From Fodinicurvata fenggangensis DSM 21160 (lineage in GTDB: Bacteria; Pseudomonadota; Alphaproteobacteria; Kiloniellales; DSM-21159): a stretch of 64,000 nt of DNA. The stretch is taken from the NCBI RefSeq assembly GCF_000686045.1, contig NZ_JMLV01000013.1:40321-104320 (forward strand), read 5' to 3'. The notes under the pieces were generated by a model. The model did not search any database. It worked only from the letters and a program-made list of their open reading frames with translations, and was not told the DNA's origin. The position numbers and the translations under genes are program-made. Shown one piece after another: positions 50,607 to 59,782 of the stretch (position 1 is its first letter; each line of letters starts with the position of its first letter).

Positions 50607-50764
50607 TGACCTTGGCCCTGAAAACTGGACCGTTTGGAGTGAGAGAATTCTCGGTTTAGGCTTTTGGAATGAACCGGGGAGATAGTTGATGAAACGGTCG
50701 AAGTTCAGCGATCAGCAGATCGCCTTTATTCTGCGGCAAGCTGAAGAGGGCGTGCCCGTTGATG
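50607..50764 (+). mobile_element. IS3 family left end with orfA start, interrupted by IS4
   Basis: It starts near TGACCTTGGCCCTG and holds the first 26 residues of the IS3 orfA (MMKRSKFSDQQIAFILRQAE..., ATG 50686 or 50689). It matches 62059-62115 plus 63174-63270 of the other IS3 copy, then is cut by the IS4 inverted repeat at 50765. Confidence 0.88.
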
Positions 50765-52323
50765 GTAACCGCCCGTTCAGGCTTGCAGTTACCCATAAGT
50801 CATCGGGCATGAAGTTTTCCGTTGCTCCGGCGGAATCAGCCGTGATTCGTTCTCTGGCACCTTCAATAATTCGGTGCGGGGGCATGGGACAGACTTGGGT
50901 AGACGAGGAAATCTCGAAGTGCGATCTGGGAGATGCGCGGTTAAACCAACGCCTGGGAGCGATGCTGGAAGCTCTAGATGAACGACCGGGGCAATCTCTG
51001 CCCACGGCATTTCAGGATTGGTCGAACACCAAGGCCGCCTACCGCTTCTTTGCCAATGACAATGTCAGCGAGGACAAGATCCTCGCGGGCCATTTCGCGG
51101 CCTCGGCTTTGCGTATCCGGGCGACCGACGGCCCGCTCCTGATCCTGCAGGACACCACGGAGTTTTCCTTCAAGAGAGCTGCCCCCGAGAAGATCGGATT
51201 CACGAAGGTTTCGACCGGACGCAAGCTGAAGGAGGGCCGTCATCAAAAGCACACGATCTGCGGCCTGCAGATGCATGCCAGCCTGGCGATCACGCCGGAC
51301 GGGCTGCCGCTTGGCTTGACGGCGGCCAAGTTCTGGTCGCGCAGCCAGTTTAAGGGAACCGCCGCCCTCAAACGTAAGATCAACCCCACCCGGGTGCCGA
51401 TCGAGCAGAAGGAAAGCATGCGCTGGCTCGACAATCTGCGCCTGTCCACCGAATTGACAGGTGCGCCGGAGCGCTGCGTGCATATAGGCGACCGCGAGAG
51501 TGATATCTACGAACTCTACTGCCTGGCTGAGGAGCTCGGGACCAGCTTCCTGGTCCGAAGCTGCGTCGATCGCCTGGCCGAAGACGGCGACACGACTATC
51601 GCCAAAGTGATGGCGGAAATCCAGCCCAGCGGCACGCATGAGATCCGGTTCCGCGATGCGCAGGGCAAGGACCAGAGGGCCGTGCTGTCGATCAGGCATG
51701 CAATGATGACGGTCCGCCCGCCGATCGGCAAGCAGAAGAAATACCGGCATCAGCAGCTCCAGATCATCCATGCCGAGGAGATCAGCCCACCTGAAGGTCG
51801 AGCACCGGTCTTCTGGAAGCTGATCACAAACCTTCCTGTCGAGACGCACGCCGACGCCGTGCATAAGCTCGAATGGTATGCCCTGCGCTGGACCATCGAG
51901 ACCTTCTTCAGGACCCTGAAAACCGGATGCCGGATCGAGGAGCTGCGTCTGACCACGGCCAACCGCCTGACCAACTGCATCGCCCTGTGTTGTGTTGTGG
52001 CCTGGCGCGTGTCTTGGCTAACGATGCTCCGGCGCAGGTCACCAGCCGCATCGCCTGCTGCCGTCTTTACCGGCATTGAGTGCCGTCTGCTTGAGCGTTC
52101 GATGCCGGACGGCAAATGCAAGGACCCACCAGACTTGGACTTCTACATCACGGCCGTAGCACGGCTCGGAGGTTATCTCGACCGTGCCTGCGACGCGCCG
52201 CCGGGAACCACGGTTATCTGGCGAGGTTTCTCCCGCCTCGCTGATCTTGTCGAAGGGGCCCGCATCGCTGAAGACCCGTCATCAAGCATTTATGGGTAAC
52301 TGCAAGACTGAGCGGACGGTTAC
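50765..52323 (+). mobile_element. IS4 family insertion sequence
   Basis: Terminal inverted repeats of 34 bp with three mismatches: 50765-50798 and 52290-52323 (both contain CTTGCAGTTACCCATAA). The flanks are unrelated (IS3 on the left, IS110 on the right), so there is no target duplication; a later rearrangement must have replaced one side. Confidence 0.9.
50884..52299 (+). CDS. IS4 family (IS50/Tn5-like) transposase
   Basis: 471 residues from ATG 50884. It shows the Tn5-type N-terminal DNA-binding domain (WVDEEISKCDLGDARLNQRLGAMLEAL), catalytic segments ILQDTTEFSF (first Asp), VHIGDRESDIYEL (second Asp) and the YREK-like LRWTIETFFRTLKTGCRIEELRL (Glu). The frame also stays open through the left inverted repeat back to IS3 sequence, which is accidental. 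It looks intact and could be active. The last codons overlap the right inverted repeat. Confidence 0.93.
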   Translation: MGQTWVDEEISKCDLGDARLNQRLGAMLEALDERPGQSLPTAFQDWSNTKAAYRFFANDNVSEDKILAGHFAASALRIRATDGPLLILQDTTEFSFKRAAPEKIGFTKVSTGRKLKEGRHQKHTICGLQMHASLAITPDGLPLGLTAAKFWSRSQFKGTAALKRKINPTRVPIEQKESMRWLDNLRLSTELTGAPERCVHIGDRESDIYELYCLAEELGTSFLVRSCVDRLAEDGDTTIAKVMAEIQPSGTHEIRFRDAQGKDQRAVLSIRHAMMTVRPPIGKQKKYRHQQLQIIHAEEISPPEGRAPVFWKLITNLPVETHADAVHKLEWYALRWTIETFFRTLKTGCRIEELRLTTANRLTNCIALCCVVAWRVSWLTMLRRRSPAASPAAVFTGIECRLLERSMPDGKCKDPPDLDFYITAVARLGGYLDRACDAPPGTTVIWRGFSRLADLVEGARIAEDPSSSIYG

Positions 52324-52325
52324 AA

Positions 52326-52640
52326 ATCTCCGAACTCGGACGAATGACTTCCGACGAGGCCGCCGCAATGACTGGCCTCGTACCTGTATTCCATGACAGC
52401 GGGACGAAGTGGGGCCACCAGATGATCGTTGGAGGCCGGCGCGCCTTGCGGCATCTGCTGTTTCAGGCAGCGCTTGGCCGCATGCCACAACCCGATCCGG
52501 AAATCCATCGCCAGGCGCCTCAAGGAACGAGGAAAGCCGCACAAACTGACCATCACCGCCATCGCTCAGCGACTGATCACCACTACAAAAAACAATACCA
52601 AATCAGGCATCCCATGGCGCCATCAGGTCTGTGCATAAAC
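52326..52640 (+). pseudogene. IS110 family transposase, frameshifted C-terminal fragment
   Basis: The reading frame ISELGRMTSDEAAAMTGLVPVFHDSGTKWGHQMIVGGRRALRHLLFQAAL matches the transposase_20 domain of IS110. It then shifts frame near 52480 and continues as KSIARRLKERGKPHKLTITAIAQRLI up to a stop near 52640. Its 3' tip is half of the 32-bp inverted repeat. Confidence 0.85.
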
Positions 52641-52648
52641 ACAATTGC
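52617..52648. repeat. Left arm of 32-bp inverted repeat around the catabolic module
   Basis: Exact reverse complement of 62027-62058. It covers the end of the IS110 reading frame. Confidence 0.92.
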
Positions 52649-52685
52649 GGAGGCGTCCACCCAAACAGTTCCATCAGAAGGCGCT

Positions 52686-53684
52686 CTATCCTCCTCCAAA
52701 GGGCTGCAGAGCTTGGCGAAAATCATAGTCCGAGGGGGGTGTTGTACCTAGCACCGCTGTCATAAGCAGGTGCAGCTTGCCTGTCGTCAGCCAGCCACCC
52801 AGCATTACGCCTCGTCGGTGCAGGTCGATCTCCGAGCCGATGAACCCGTAGGTGTTTCTCAGGACATGACTACCAACTACCCGTGTCGAAATGACGACAG
52901 GCATCTCCCTGCACAAGGCTTCAAGACTTTCTGCTGCGCGAGGGTGCACGTGGCCGCCGCCCATACCTTCAACGACAACCCCGGCATAGCCCATTTCTGG
53001 AAGCTTGGACGCGAGCCTACCATCATCACCCACCCATGACTTCAAAACGGCCACTTCTGGCAAGTGTGAACGCGGGCAAGGCAGCGCAAAACTAGATAAT
53101 TGGGGCCTAAGCCCGTCAACCAAGACATCGACAGACCCTTCCTTAACCCAACCGAGAATGCCACTTGGTGACGACCCGAAAGCACGCACGGTGGCCGTGT
53201 GTCTCTTTGTGACGTAGCGAGCCGCGTGCAATTCGCCGTCCATGACGACGACAGCCCCGAGTCCCACCAGTGACTCACAGGAAACTGCCATGATCGAATC
53301 ACGAAAATTTGCCGCGCCATCCGAGCCAGGCGCATCTGGATGTCTCATTGCACCTGTAACGACCACTGGAACGTCACAGGGCCCCCAAAGGTCGAGAGCG
53401 AACGCGGTCTCTTCAATCGTATCTGTACCCTGCGTGACGACAATACCGTCAACATCAGGTGCAAGCTCCCTGGCCTTCGCGGCGAGCTCGAGAAGATCAG
53501 TCACTTTAAGTTGTGCGCTCGCCAAGCTGCGGAGCGACAGCACCGAAACCTCGAGGCACGGATCAGCCACGCCAAACTGTTCTAGTAGCTCCTCGCCGGA
53601 GAGTGTCGGCACGATCCCACCGCTAGACGCCTCCCGCATCGAAATCGTTCCGCCCAATGACAGAACACCGATTTTACGTTTCAT
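52686..53684 (-). CDS. Asparaginase family amidohydrolase
   Basis: 332 residues from ATG 53684. Both active-site threonine motifs are present: GVLSLGGTISM (Thr near residue 12) and VVTQGTDTIEETAFALDLW (TDT). There is no signal peptide, so it is cytoplasmic. The family hydrolyses L-asparagine, and often D-asparagine or glutamine, to the acid and ammonia. It lies in one minus-strand operon with a PuuE-like deacetylase and an ABC importer, opposite a racemase and a D-aminoacylase. I infer it acts on an imported (perhaps D- or N-acylated) amide. Confidence 0.9.
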   Translation of the reverse strand: MKRKIGVLSLGGTISMREASSGGIVPTLSGEELLEQFGVADPCLEVSVLSLRSLASAQLKVTDLLELAAKARELAPDVDGIVVTQGTDTIEETAFALDLWGPCDVPVVVTGAMRHPDAPGSDGAANFRDSIMAVSCESLVGLGAVVVMDGELHAARYVTKRHTATVRAFGSSPSGILGWVKEGSVDVLVDGLRPQLSSFALPCPRSHLPEVAVLKSWVGDDGRLASKLPEMGYAGVVVEGMGGGHVHPRAAESLEALCREMPVVISTRVVGSHVLRNTYGFIGSEIDLHRRGVMLGGWLTTGKLHLLMTAVLGTTPPSDYDFRQALQPFGGG

Positions 53685-53704
53685 TCGATACTCACATGCC
53701 TCCG

Positions 53705-54634
53705 TTAGAGCCCCGCAGGAGGGTGTGTGGCCAGCCAATGGCGCGCAATATCTATCCTCCGCGCCACCCAAACATCGTCGCCGAGTGACTTCAGATACTC
53801 TAGCAGCTGCTGCACAGCCCAGAGCCGAGCTGGACGTCCGATGATCCGTAAGTGCAGTCCGATGTTCAACATCTTGGGATCCCCGCGTTCACCTTCCTCA
53901 AGCAACACCTCAATCGAGCGCTTGAGGTATTCGAGGAAGGCGCTCGGCGCACCAAAAGGGTCTCCCACAATGAACTTGAAGTCATTGGTATCGAGGGAGT
54001 AAGGAACAACAAGTATTGGCCCACCGCTAACAGTACGGTAATAGGGTAGATCATCGTTGTATTCGTTAGAATCATAGATGAATTCTAGTTCTTTCAGGAT
54101 CGTTCGCGTGTTTAGACTCGGAGCCCACATGCTGTAGAAGCCATAGGGCCTTTCGCCCGTCACTTTCTTGATGATGGCATTCGCCTTCTCAATGTCGCGC
54201 TTTTCAGTTTCGTAGTCTCGGTAGTTCGCGTGGCAGAACCAACGGTACCCGTGGAGTGCCGGTTCATGCCCTCGCGTAACGATCTCGGCGGCGACTCGTG
54301 GTGTTCGCTCGACCGCTCGACCGCACATATAGAACGTCACCTTCCGCTCATAACGGTCAAAAAGATCCAGTACACGCCAAACGCCAGCGCGCAAACCATA
54401 TTCGTGGAATTGCTCCATTGCCAAGTCGCGTTGGCCGTCATGAAGAAGCGACTTAAACTCTCCTGCCTTGTCGTTTACCGGCTGGCCATCCTCAAAGGAA
54501 TCTTCGGCGCCTTCTTCAAGATTGACGACAAAGGAAAGTGCAAGCTTAGCCCCGCCCGGCCAATTAGGGCTAGGCCGGTCCATCCCATAGCCGAAGAAGT
54601 CACGCTCACGCCTGTCTTCAAACTGGTACGTCAT
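53705..54634 (-). CDS. Polysaccharide deacetylase-fold hydrolase, PuuE/allantoinase-like
   Basis: 309 residues. The NodB-type fold is seen in KLALSFVVNLEEGAED, VTFYMCGRAVERTPRVAAEIVTRGHEPALHGYRW and MLNIGLHLRIIGRPARL, a pattern of the PuuE-type allantoinases and related amidohydrolases. The first metal-binding Asp of canonical deacetylases appears as Asn (VVNLEEG), as usual in PuuE. It sits between asparaginase and the permease genes. It could open a ring or remove a formyl, acetyl or carbamoyl group from the imported compound. True allantoin use is unlikely without other ureide genes. Confidence 0.87.
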   Translation of the reverse strand: MTYQFEDRRERDFFGYGMDRPSPNWPGGAKLALSFVVNLEEGAEDSFEDGQPVNDKAGEFKSLLHDGQRDLAMEQFHEYGLRAGVWRVLDLFDRYERKVTFYMCGRAVERTPRVAAEIVTRGHEPALHGYRWFCHANYRDYETEKRDIEKANAIIKKVTGERPYGFYSMWAPSLNTRTILKELEFIYDSNEYNDDLPYYRTVSGGPILVVPYSLDTNDFKFIVGDPFGAPSAFLEYLKRSIEVLLEEGERGDPKMLNIGLHLRIIGRPARLWAVQQLLEYLKSLGDDVWVARRIDIARHWLATHPPAGL

Positions 54635-54653
54635 ATTTCAACCTCACCAAGCA

Positions 54654-56750
54654 TCATGTTTCCTTATCGTGAAGAAAGAGGATAGCCGACAGAACAACGG
54701 CACCGAGCACGATCTGCCGCACCGCATGGGACAGGTCCGTGCCAGTTACCAGCATGCCGATAGTCGTCAGCAGAAGAGCTCCGCCGAAAATGCCTACATA
54801 ATGGCCGCGCCCACCGGTCGCCAGGGTGCCCCCCATGAAGACGGCCGCCAATGTAGGAAGAAGGTACGATTCGCCCATATTCAGTACCGCCGACCCGGTA
54901 TATCCGATCAGAAGCAGCCCTGCTGCAGCAGAACACAAGCCGCTAAACACAAAGGCAAGCGTGATTGTGCGCGCTACCGGCACCCCGGAGAGACCAGCTA
55001 CAGCCCGGCTACTGCCGACTGAAAGGACCCGCCAACCGAAACGGGTGCGGGAGATCACAAACCAGCCCACCGCCAGCAAGGCGAACAAAACGACAATCGC
55101 AGGCGCAAAGCCGATTAGGTCGCGTCCAAAGAGCCACCGTAAAGAGGCCGGCACTGTTCCCGACGGCACCCCGTTTGTATATAGTAAGGTCAGTCCAGAC
55201 AGAACTCCATTGGTGCCGATTGTCATGATAACTGCGGGGATACCAATTAGCACGACGCCAATGGAATTAAGTAAGCCGATCAAAGCGCCCGCAACCAACA
55301 CAATGAAAAAGATGAGCGGCACAGCGCCTGCGACGTCACCAAGTTGGCCGTAAAGACCAGCTGCAAGCACGCCGCACAGCGTCACTGCCTGACCAACCGA
55401 TAAATCCATTCCGCCGGTTATCACCACGATACCCTGTCCGAGTGCCAATACTGCTGTAATTAGCGTAAGGACCATTAGGGAATTAAAGTAATTGACCGTG
55501 AAAACCGTGGAACCGAGCAATAGCGCGTTTATCATAATGGCGACGACGAGCAGTACGTAAACTGGGGCGATTATCTTAAGGGTATTACCATATTGACGCA
55601 AAAAGCGCTGAAACGCCGATCCAGTCAGTTCGTCATTTACTGGTAGTTGCTGCGCACCCTGAACTTTAATGGCGCGCTCGGTGCGAATTTTTCGGGGAAC
55701 TGCAAGCATCGCCGCCAGCTCGGCACGTACACTTTGGTAGGTGGTAGACCCTGAACTTCCTGACATTATTGTAGCGATCGCAATTGACACTAGCACGATC
55801 AATCCTTGGAATAACGGCGCTACATTGGTCGAGACGCTCAGCACCAGCATCAAGCTGCTGATTTGCATGAGGATGAAAGCAGCTAGAACTGTGCCCAGGC
55901 ATCCGCCGCGCCCACCACCCAGACGGGTACCACCGATAACCACTGCAGCGAAGATACTCAGCAGCAGCGCGTCGCCACCGAGGGGGTCGCCTGATCCAGT
56001 GTTGCCCGATAGCAAAAGCCCTGCGTAGCCATAGAACAGTCCCGCCAATACATAGGAGAAGAACTTTGTCCGTGCTGACCTCACTCCTCGCGCCGTGGCG
56101 GCTTCCTCGTTTCCACCGACCGCATAAAGGGCGGTGCCGAACCGGGTTTTCTTCACGGCAGCCCAAATTAATAGAGCGATAATGACATGTACTATGGCGG
56201 CAGGAATAACGCCTGTGACAAGATCTCCGGCGAAGAAATTCGATGTACCGATTGGTACATTCCCGCCGGGAAACGGCAAGATCAACAGGTTAACGCCCGA
56301 TACCATAAACATTACCGCCAGCGTGACGACGATCGGCTGCAAGTTTCGATATGCTATCAGATATCCGTTGACTGCCCCCACCCCACCTGCAGCGAGAACG
56401 GCCAAGCAACCCCACAGCACCTGGTTGGCAGGTGACTCACCCGCCTGGCTCGCCACTATCACGTTGCTCAGCGACACAATGGCGCCGGCCGAAAGATCAA
56501 ATCCGCGCACGAGTATCACGACGGTCTCACCCATCGCAGCTAGTGCCAGCGGCGCCATACCGGATGCTGTGGAGCTGATCTGGAAGTAAGTGATTGAGTT
56601 TCCGCCAAATAGTGTAACAGCAGTAAACATTGCCACAGCCACTAGCATTACTGGCAATGTTGGCCGAATCCCCAGCCAAGCTGCTTGGAACGGATAGCTA
56701 CGCGAGGGGCTGCTCGTGGGCGGATACTCAGTATTTGCCGCTAGTTTCAT
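54654..56750 (-). CDS. Sugar-type ABC transporter permease, two permease domains fused
   Basis: 698 residues containing two complete RbsC-like (BPD_transp_2) permease domains. The first (about 20-330) has VRGFDLSAGAIVSLSNVIVASQ; the second (about 370-695) has TGGMDLSVGQAVTLCGVLAAG. Each has 8-10 hydrophobic helices. Most transporters of this family use two separate or one homodimeric permease, so a single-chain double permease is unusual. It is translationally coupled with the ATPase gene upstream (23-base overlap). The substrate is unknown; context suggests an amino acid derivative rather than a sugar. Confidence 0.9.
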   Translation of the reverse strand: MKLAANTEYPPTSSPSRSYPFQAAWLGIRPTLPVMLVAVAMFTAVTLFGGNSITYFQISSTASGMAPLALAAMGETVVILVRGFDLSAGAIVSLSNVIVASQAGESPANQVLWGCLAVLAAGGVGAVNGYLIAYRNLQPIVVTLAVMFMVSGVNLLILPFPGGNVPIGTSNFFAGDLVTGVIPAAIVHVIIALLIWAAVKKTRFGTALYAVGGNEEAATARGVRSARTKFFSYVLAGLFYGYAGLLLSGNTGSGDPLGGDALLLSIFAAVVIGGTRLGGGRGGCLGTVLAAFILMQISSLMLVLSVSTNVAPLFQGLIVLVSIAIATIMSGSSGSTTYQSVRAELAAMLAVPRKIRTERAIKVQGAQQLPVNDELTGSAFQRFLRQYGNTLKIIAPVYVLLVVAIMINALLLGSTVFTVNYFNSLMVLTLITAVLALGQGIVVITGGMDLSVGQAVTLCGVLAAGLYGQLGDVAGAVPLIFFIVLVAGALIGLLNSIGVVLIGIPAVIMTIGTNGVLSGLTLLYTNGVPSGTVPASLRWLFGRDLIGFAPAIVVLFALLAVGWFVISRTRFGWRVLSVGSSRAVAGLSGVPVARTITLAFVFSGLCSAAAGLLLIGYTGSAVLNMGESYLLPTLAAVFMGGTLATGGRGHYVGIFGGALLLTTIGMLVTGTDLSHAVRQIVLGAVVLSAILFLHDKET

Positions 56751-58314
56751 TGCTTTCCTCGCCTAGCATGCTGCGCATCAATTGCTCCTCAGTGACGCGC
56801 TCACCTGATATTTCCTCAACCATCTTGCCTCGGTACATGACGATGATATCGTTGCACATGTTCACAAGTTCGTTCAGTTCAGTGGAATGGAAAAGTACCG
56901 CACCTCCCGCATCAGCGAATTCGCGCATGATCGTGAATATCTCGAGCTTGGTGCCAACATCGACACCGCGTGTTGGATCGTTCATTAAGAGCACGGGTGG
57001 CCCCGCCAACAGCCATTTAGCGATCACAATCTTCTGCTGATTGCCCCCGCTGAAGGAACCCGCTACTCGATAGAGCGCACGTGGATGGATGCTCAGTTTC
57101 TCGAGATAAAGAGCGATGGCGGGGCGCAGGCGGGGGAAGTCGATCACGCCAAAGAAGGCATAGCGATCCAGGACCGGTAGTGACATATTTAGTGCCCCAG
57201 ACTGGTTCACGAGCACGCCCTCGCGTCGACGATCAGAAGGGACATAGCCGATGCCCGCGGTCATCGAATCGAGAGGTGACTTCGGCCTAATCTCTGTCTC
57301 ACCGACGGAAATCGTGCCACGATCCAATGAAAGCACTCCGAACAAGGCTGAAAAGAGTTCCTTCTGCCCCATACCGTCCAAGCCTGCTAAGCCTAGGATC
57401 TGCCCCCTATGTAGATCAAAGTTGACACCATCAACGGCAGTCCTGACGTGAACATCTCGGACCGACAATGCCCTCGGCCGTGATTCGCCTTGCGCAGATG
57501 CTTTTGGTTTGGCGGGAAAGGCGCTTTCCAACGACCGCCCGATCACCAGACGTACGATCTCGGCGTCGCTCACGTCTGCCGTCGCAGCCGTAGATATGTG
57601 CCGACCGTTGCGTAGTATGGAAATCGAGTCGCAAAAGTCTCGGATTTCAGATATCCTATGGGAGATGAATACGACTACAGTACCGCTCTGACGCAGGCGT
57701 TCGATGAGATCGTAGAGCCAGCGAACATCTGTCGCTGAAAGGGCGGACGTGGCCTCGTCTAGTAGCAGTAAACGCGGAGAGCGAGCAGCAGCGCGGGTGA
57801 TCTCGATTCTTTGTCTATCAGACAAAGAAAGTTCACGGACTTCTGTATGCGGCGAAATAGACGTTACGCCAAAAGAAGCAAGTATCCGCTCGCTTTCCTG
57901 AATAGTCCTCTTTTGCGAAACTAACCCAAATGGTCCGTGCGGTTCGTAGGGAATCAGGAGGTTACGCGCGACCGAAATGTCCTCGACCAGTGTCAGTTCT
58001 TGAAATGCTGTCTGGATGCCCAAATCGTGCGCATCAAGAGGTGAATATGCATCGTAGGGACTGCCGAAAACTCGGATCGACCCCTCATCTGGCCTCACCA
58101 ATCCGCTTAAGACCTTGAGCAGAGTCGACTTTCCGGCACCATTTTCCCCAATGAGGCCGCGAACCTGTCCCTGGTCGATGCTCAGGCTTACATTATCCAG
58201 CGCTTGAGTTGCGCCAAACCGCTTACTAAGGTCCTCGATGAGGACGGCGCATGCGCCGTCCTCCATAGCATCAGTGGCTGAGGCGTGCATGCCGCTCTCT
58301 GATTGCTGCGCCAT
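56728..58314 (-). CDS. Sugar-type ABC transporter double ATPase (RbsA/MglA-like)
   Basis: 528 residues from ATG 58314. Two ABC domains: the first with Walker A GLIGENGAGKSTLLK and Walker B LLLLDEATSAL; the second with GLAGLDGMGQKELFSALFG (degenerate Walker A, usual in RbsA), signature SFSGGNQQKIVIAKWL and PVLLMNDPTRGVDVG. The first signature (ELSLSDRQRIEITRA) is also the typical divergent form. It works with the fused permease and the binding protein encoded immediately upstream. Confidence 0.93.
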   Translation of the reverse strand: MAQQSESGMHASATDAMEDGACAVLIEDLSKRFGATQALDNVSLSIDQGQVRGLIGENGAGKSTLLKVLSGLVRPDEGSIRVFGSPYDAYSPLDAHDLGIQTAFQELTLVEDISVARNLLIPYEPHGPFGLVSQKRTIQESERILASFGVTSISPHTEVRELSLSDRQRIEITRAAARSPRLLLLDEATSALSATDVRWLYDLIERLRQSGTVVVFISHRISEIRDFCDSISILRNGRHISTAATADVSDAEIVRLVIGRSLESAFPAKPKASAQGESRPRALSVRDVHVRTAVDGVNFDLHRGQILGLAGLDGMGQKELFSALFGVLSLDRGTISVGETEIRPKSPLDSMTAGIGYVPSDRRREGVLVNQSGALNMSLPVLDRYAFFGVIDFPRLRPAIALYLEKLSIHPRALYRVAGSFSGGNQQKIVIAKWLLAGPPVLLMNDPTRGVDVGTKLEIFTIMREFADAGGAVLFHSTELNELVNMCNDIIVMYRGKMVEEISGERVTEEQLMRSMLGEESNETSGKY

Positions 58315-58346
58315 GCTTGCTGAGTTCCTATGATGCTGTGCAGCAT

Positions 58347-59471
58347 TCACTCGGAAACCTCGCCCGTCGTGACAGCCTCGAAGTCGAGTTGCGGCAGATC
58401 CGGATGCCAAAAACCCGCTTGCCAATCATTCGGCACCTTATCGGAAGGGAAGACATTACAGCCGGCCTGTAGTTCAGATGTGGAGCCGGTCTCACAAAGC
58501 TTAACCGTGTCGTTAGTCACAACGCCAGCCTGGAATATCTGCATCTTCTCGACGTCCGCCCCCGCGATCTCGTCCAAAGCAAACTTGAGTGACATGGGAA
58601 TCACCCAGATCATGCTGTCGGTAGAGTAACCCCGCATTCCGACGGAATGTTCGGTTGTTCCCTCCGGTAGCATTGCCAAGCGAAAGCCGTTTTCATCCTG
58701 CGCTGCGCAGGGCACGAGCTGTTCGGGAGTACGTCCGGCTTCAACTTGCATCTGATAGATCGTGTAACAAGCTTCAGCAGCCACGACACCATCGATATCG
58801 TCCCAAGTCTTAGTTCCAAGAAGTTCCTGCATCCGAGCCCTAGTCGCCTGTTGGCTCCACTCACCGTTTAGGGTCGAAATCACGTTGATCCCGGGATTTT
58901 CCTTGAGAGATTCCTCGACGCCGCGCTGTGTCTCATCACTGAAGGTAGTACCGGGTATCCCCGTAAGAACCACGACATCGCCTTCGCCATTTAGCTCTTT
59001 TGCCATCCAGTCCATACGTGTTTGACCGAGCGAATAACCGTCAATCTTCACAGAGTGGGCGCAAGTTCCGTCATCAGTTCCGTTGATAACAAAGAACTCC
59101 ACACCGGCCTGACAGCCGCGCCTGATTACCTGTCGAAGTGCGGACTCGTTGATCGGATAAATAATCACTGCGTCGGCACCAGCCTGGACCATACCCGATA
59201 TCTGCTGGATCTGCTGCTGAGCGTTACCACCAGCGCTTTGGATTTCGAACTCAACCCTATCCCTATAATCTCTACTTTCGGCAAGAGCGGTAATCATGTT
59301 GCGAGCTTCAGTCATCCAATTATTCCCGACGAAGCCCATACTGAAATATACTTTTGGTTCGTCGGCTGCATCAGCTACGTCCGCAAAGCCTCCAGTCGTT
59401 AGTACGGCTCCAAGCGCCATCGCGCCTACGCTCCCGGTAGCGACTTTGTAAAGCTTCCTGAGCATGTTCAT
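58347..59471 (-). CDS. ABC transporter periplasmic binding protein (RbsB-like)
   Basis: 374 residues. Signal peptide LYKVATGSVGAMALGAVLTT, then a periplasmic_binding_4 type domain: YFSMGFVGNNWMTEARNMITALAE, QIQQISGMVQAGADAVIIYPIN, VVVLTGIPGTTFSDETQRGVEE and WDDIDGVVAAEACYTIYQM. It has several cysteines, probably in disulfides (C-x-AGVEFFVINGTDDGTC). It is the first gene of a five-gene minus-strand operon. The 311 bp between it and the divergent racemase gene (59472-59782) should contain both promoters; I see no clear operator. Confidence 0.92.
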   Translation of the reverse strand: MNMLRKLYKVATGSVGAMALGAVLTTGGFADVADAADEPKVYFSMGFVGNNWMTEARNMITALAESRDYRDRVEFEIQSAGGNAQQQIQQISGMVQAGADAVIIYPINESALRQVIRRGCQAGVEFFVINGTDDGTCAHSVKIDGYSLGQTRMDWMAKELNGEGDVVVLTGIPGTTFSDETQRGVEESLKENPGINVISTLNGEWSQQATRARMQELLGTKTWDDIDGVVAAEACYTIYQMQVEAGRTPEQLVPCAAQDENGFRLAMLPEGTTEHSVGMRGYSTDSMIWVIPMSLKFALDEIAGADVEKMQIFQAGVVTNDTVKLCETGSTSELQAGCNVFPSDKVPNDWQAGFWHPDLPQLDFEAVTTGEVSE

Positions 59472-59782
59472 GGTCTAATTCCCATTTCTAAAATCTGTTG
59501 CTGCCGTCGGCCTTACCGATTGCAGGATTGGTTTTCTTGGCTTTATGCCAAGTTTGGAACAACGAGAGCTACCAGCGACGATGAATCCGTTCAATTTCGC
59601 AAACTGACGGCAGAATTGGCATGTCCACGATACTTACGCTTCAACTCGCTTCAGATGCGCGTCAGTTCGATCGATTTCAAAGGCGCTGTTTGACGTCCAC
59701 TCGACAAATTGCCGATGTTGTCTCTCTTCGTTTTAATTCTGTAACCAAACTATGCCGCTATTCTAGCAGCACGGAGCACCGT

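Noticed and set aside
50686..50883. Extension of the IS4 transposase to ATG 50686
   Set aside because: That start belongs to IS3 orfA; the frame runs through the IS4 inverted repeat by chance.
59621..59782. Upstream start for the racemase
   Set aside because: The additional 54 residues have no family similarity and the ATG at 59783 has a better ribosome site.
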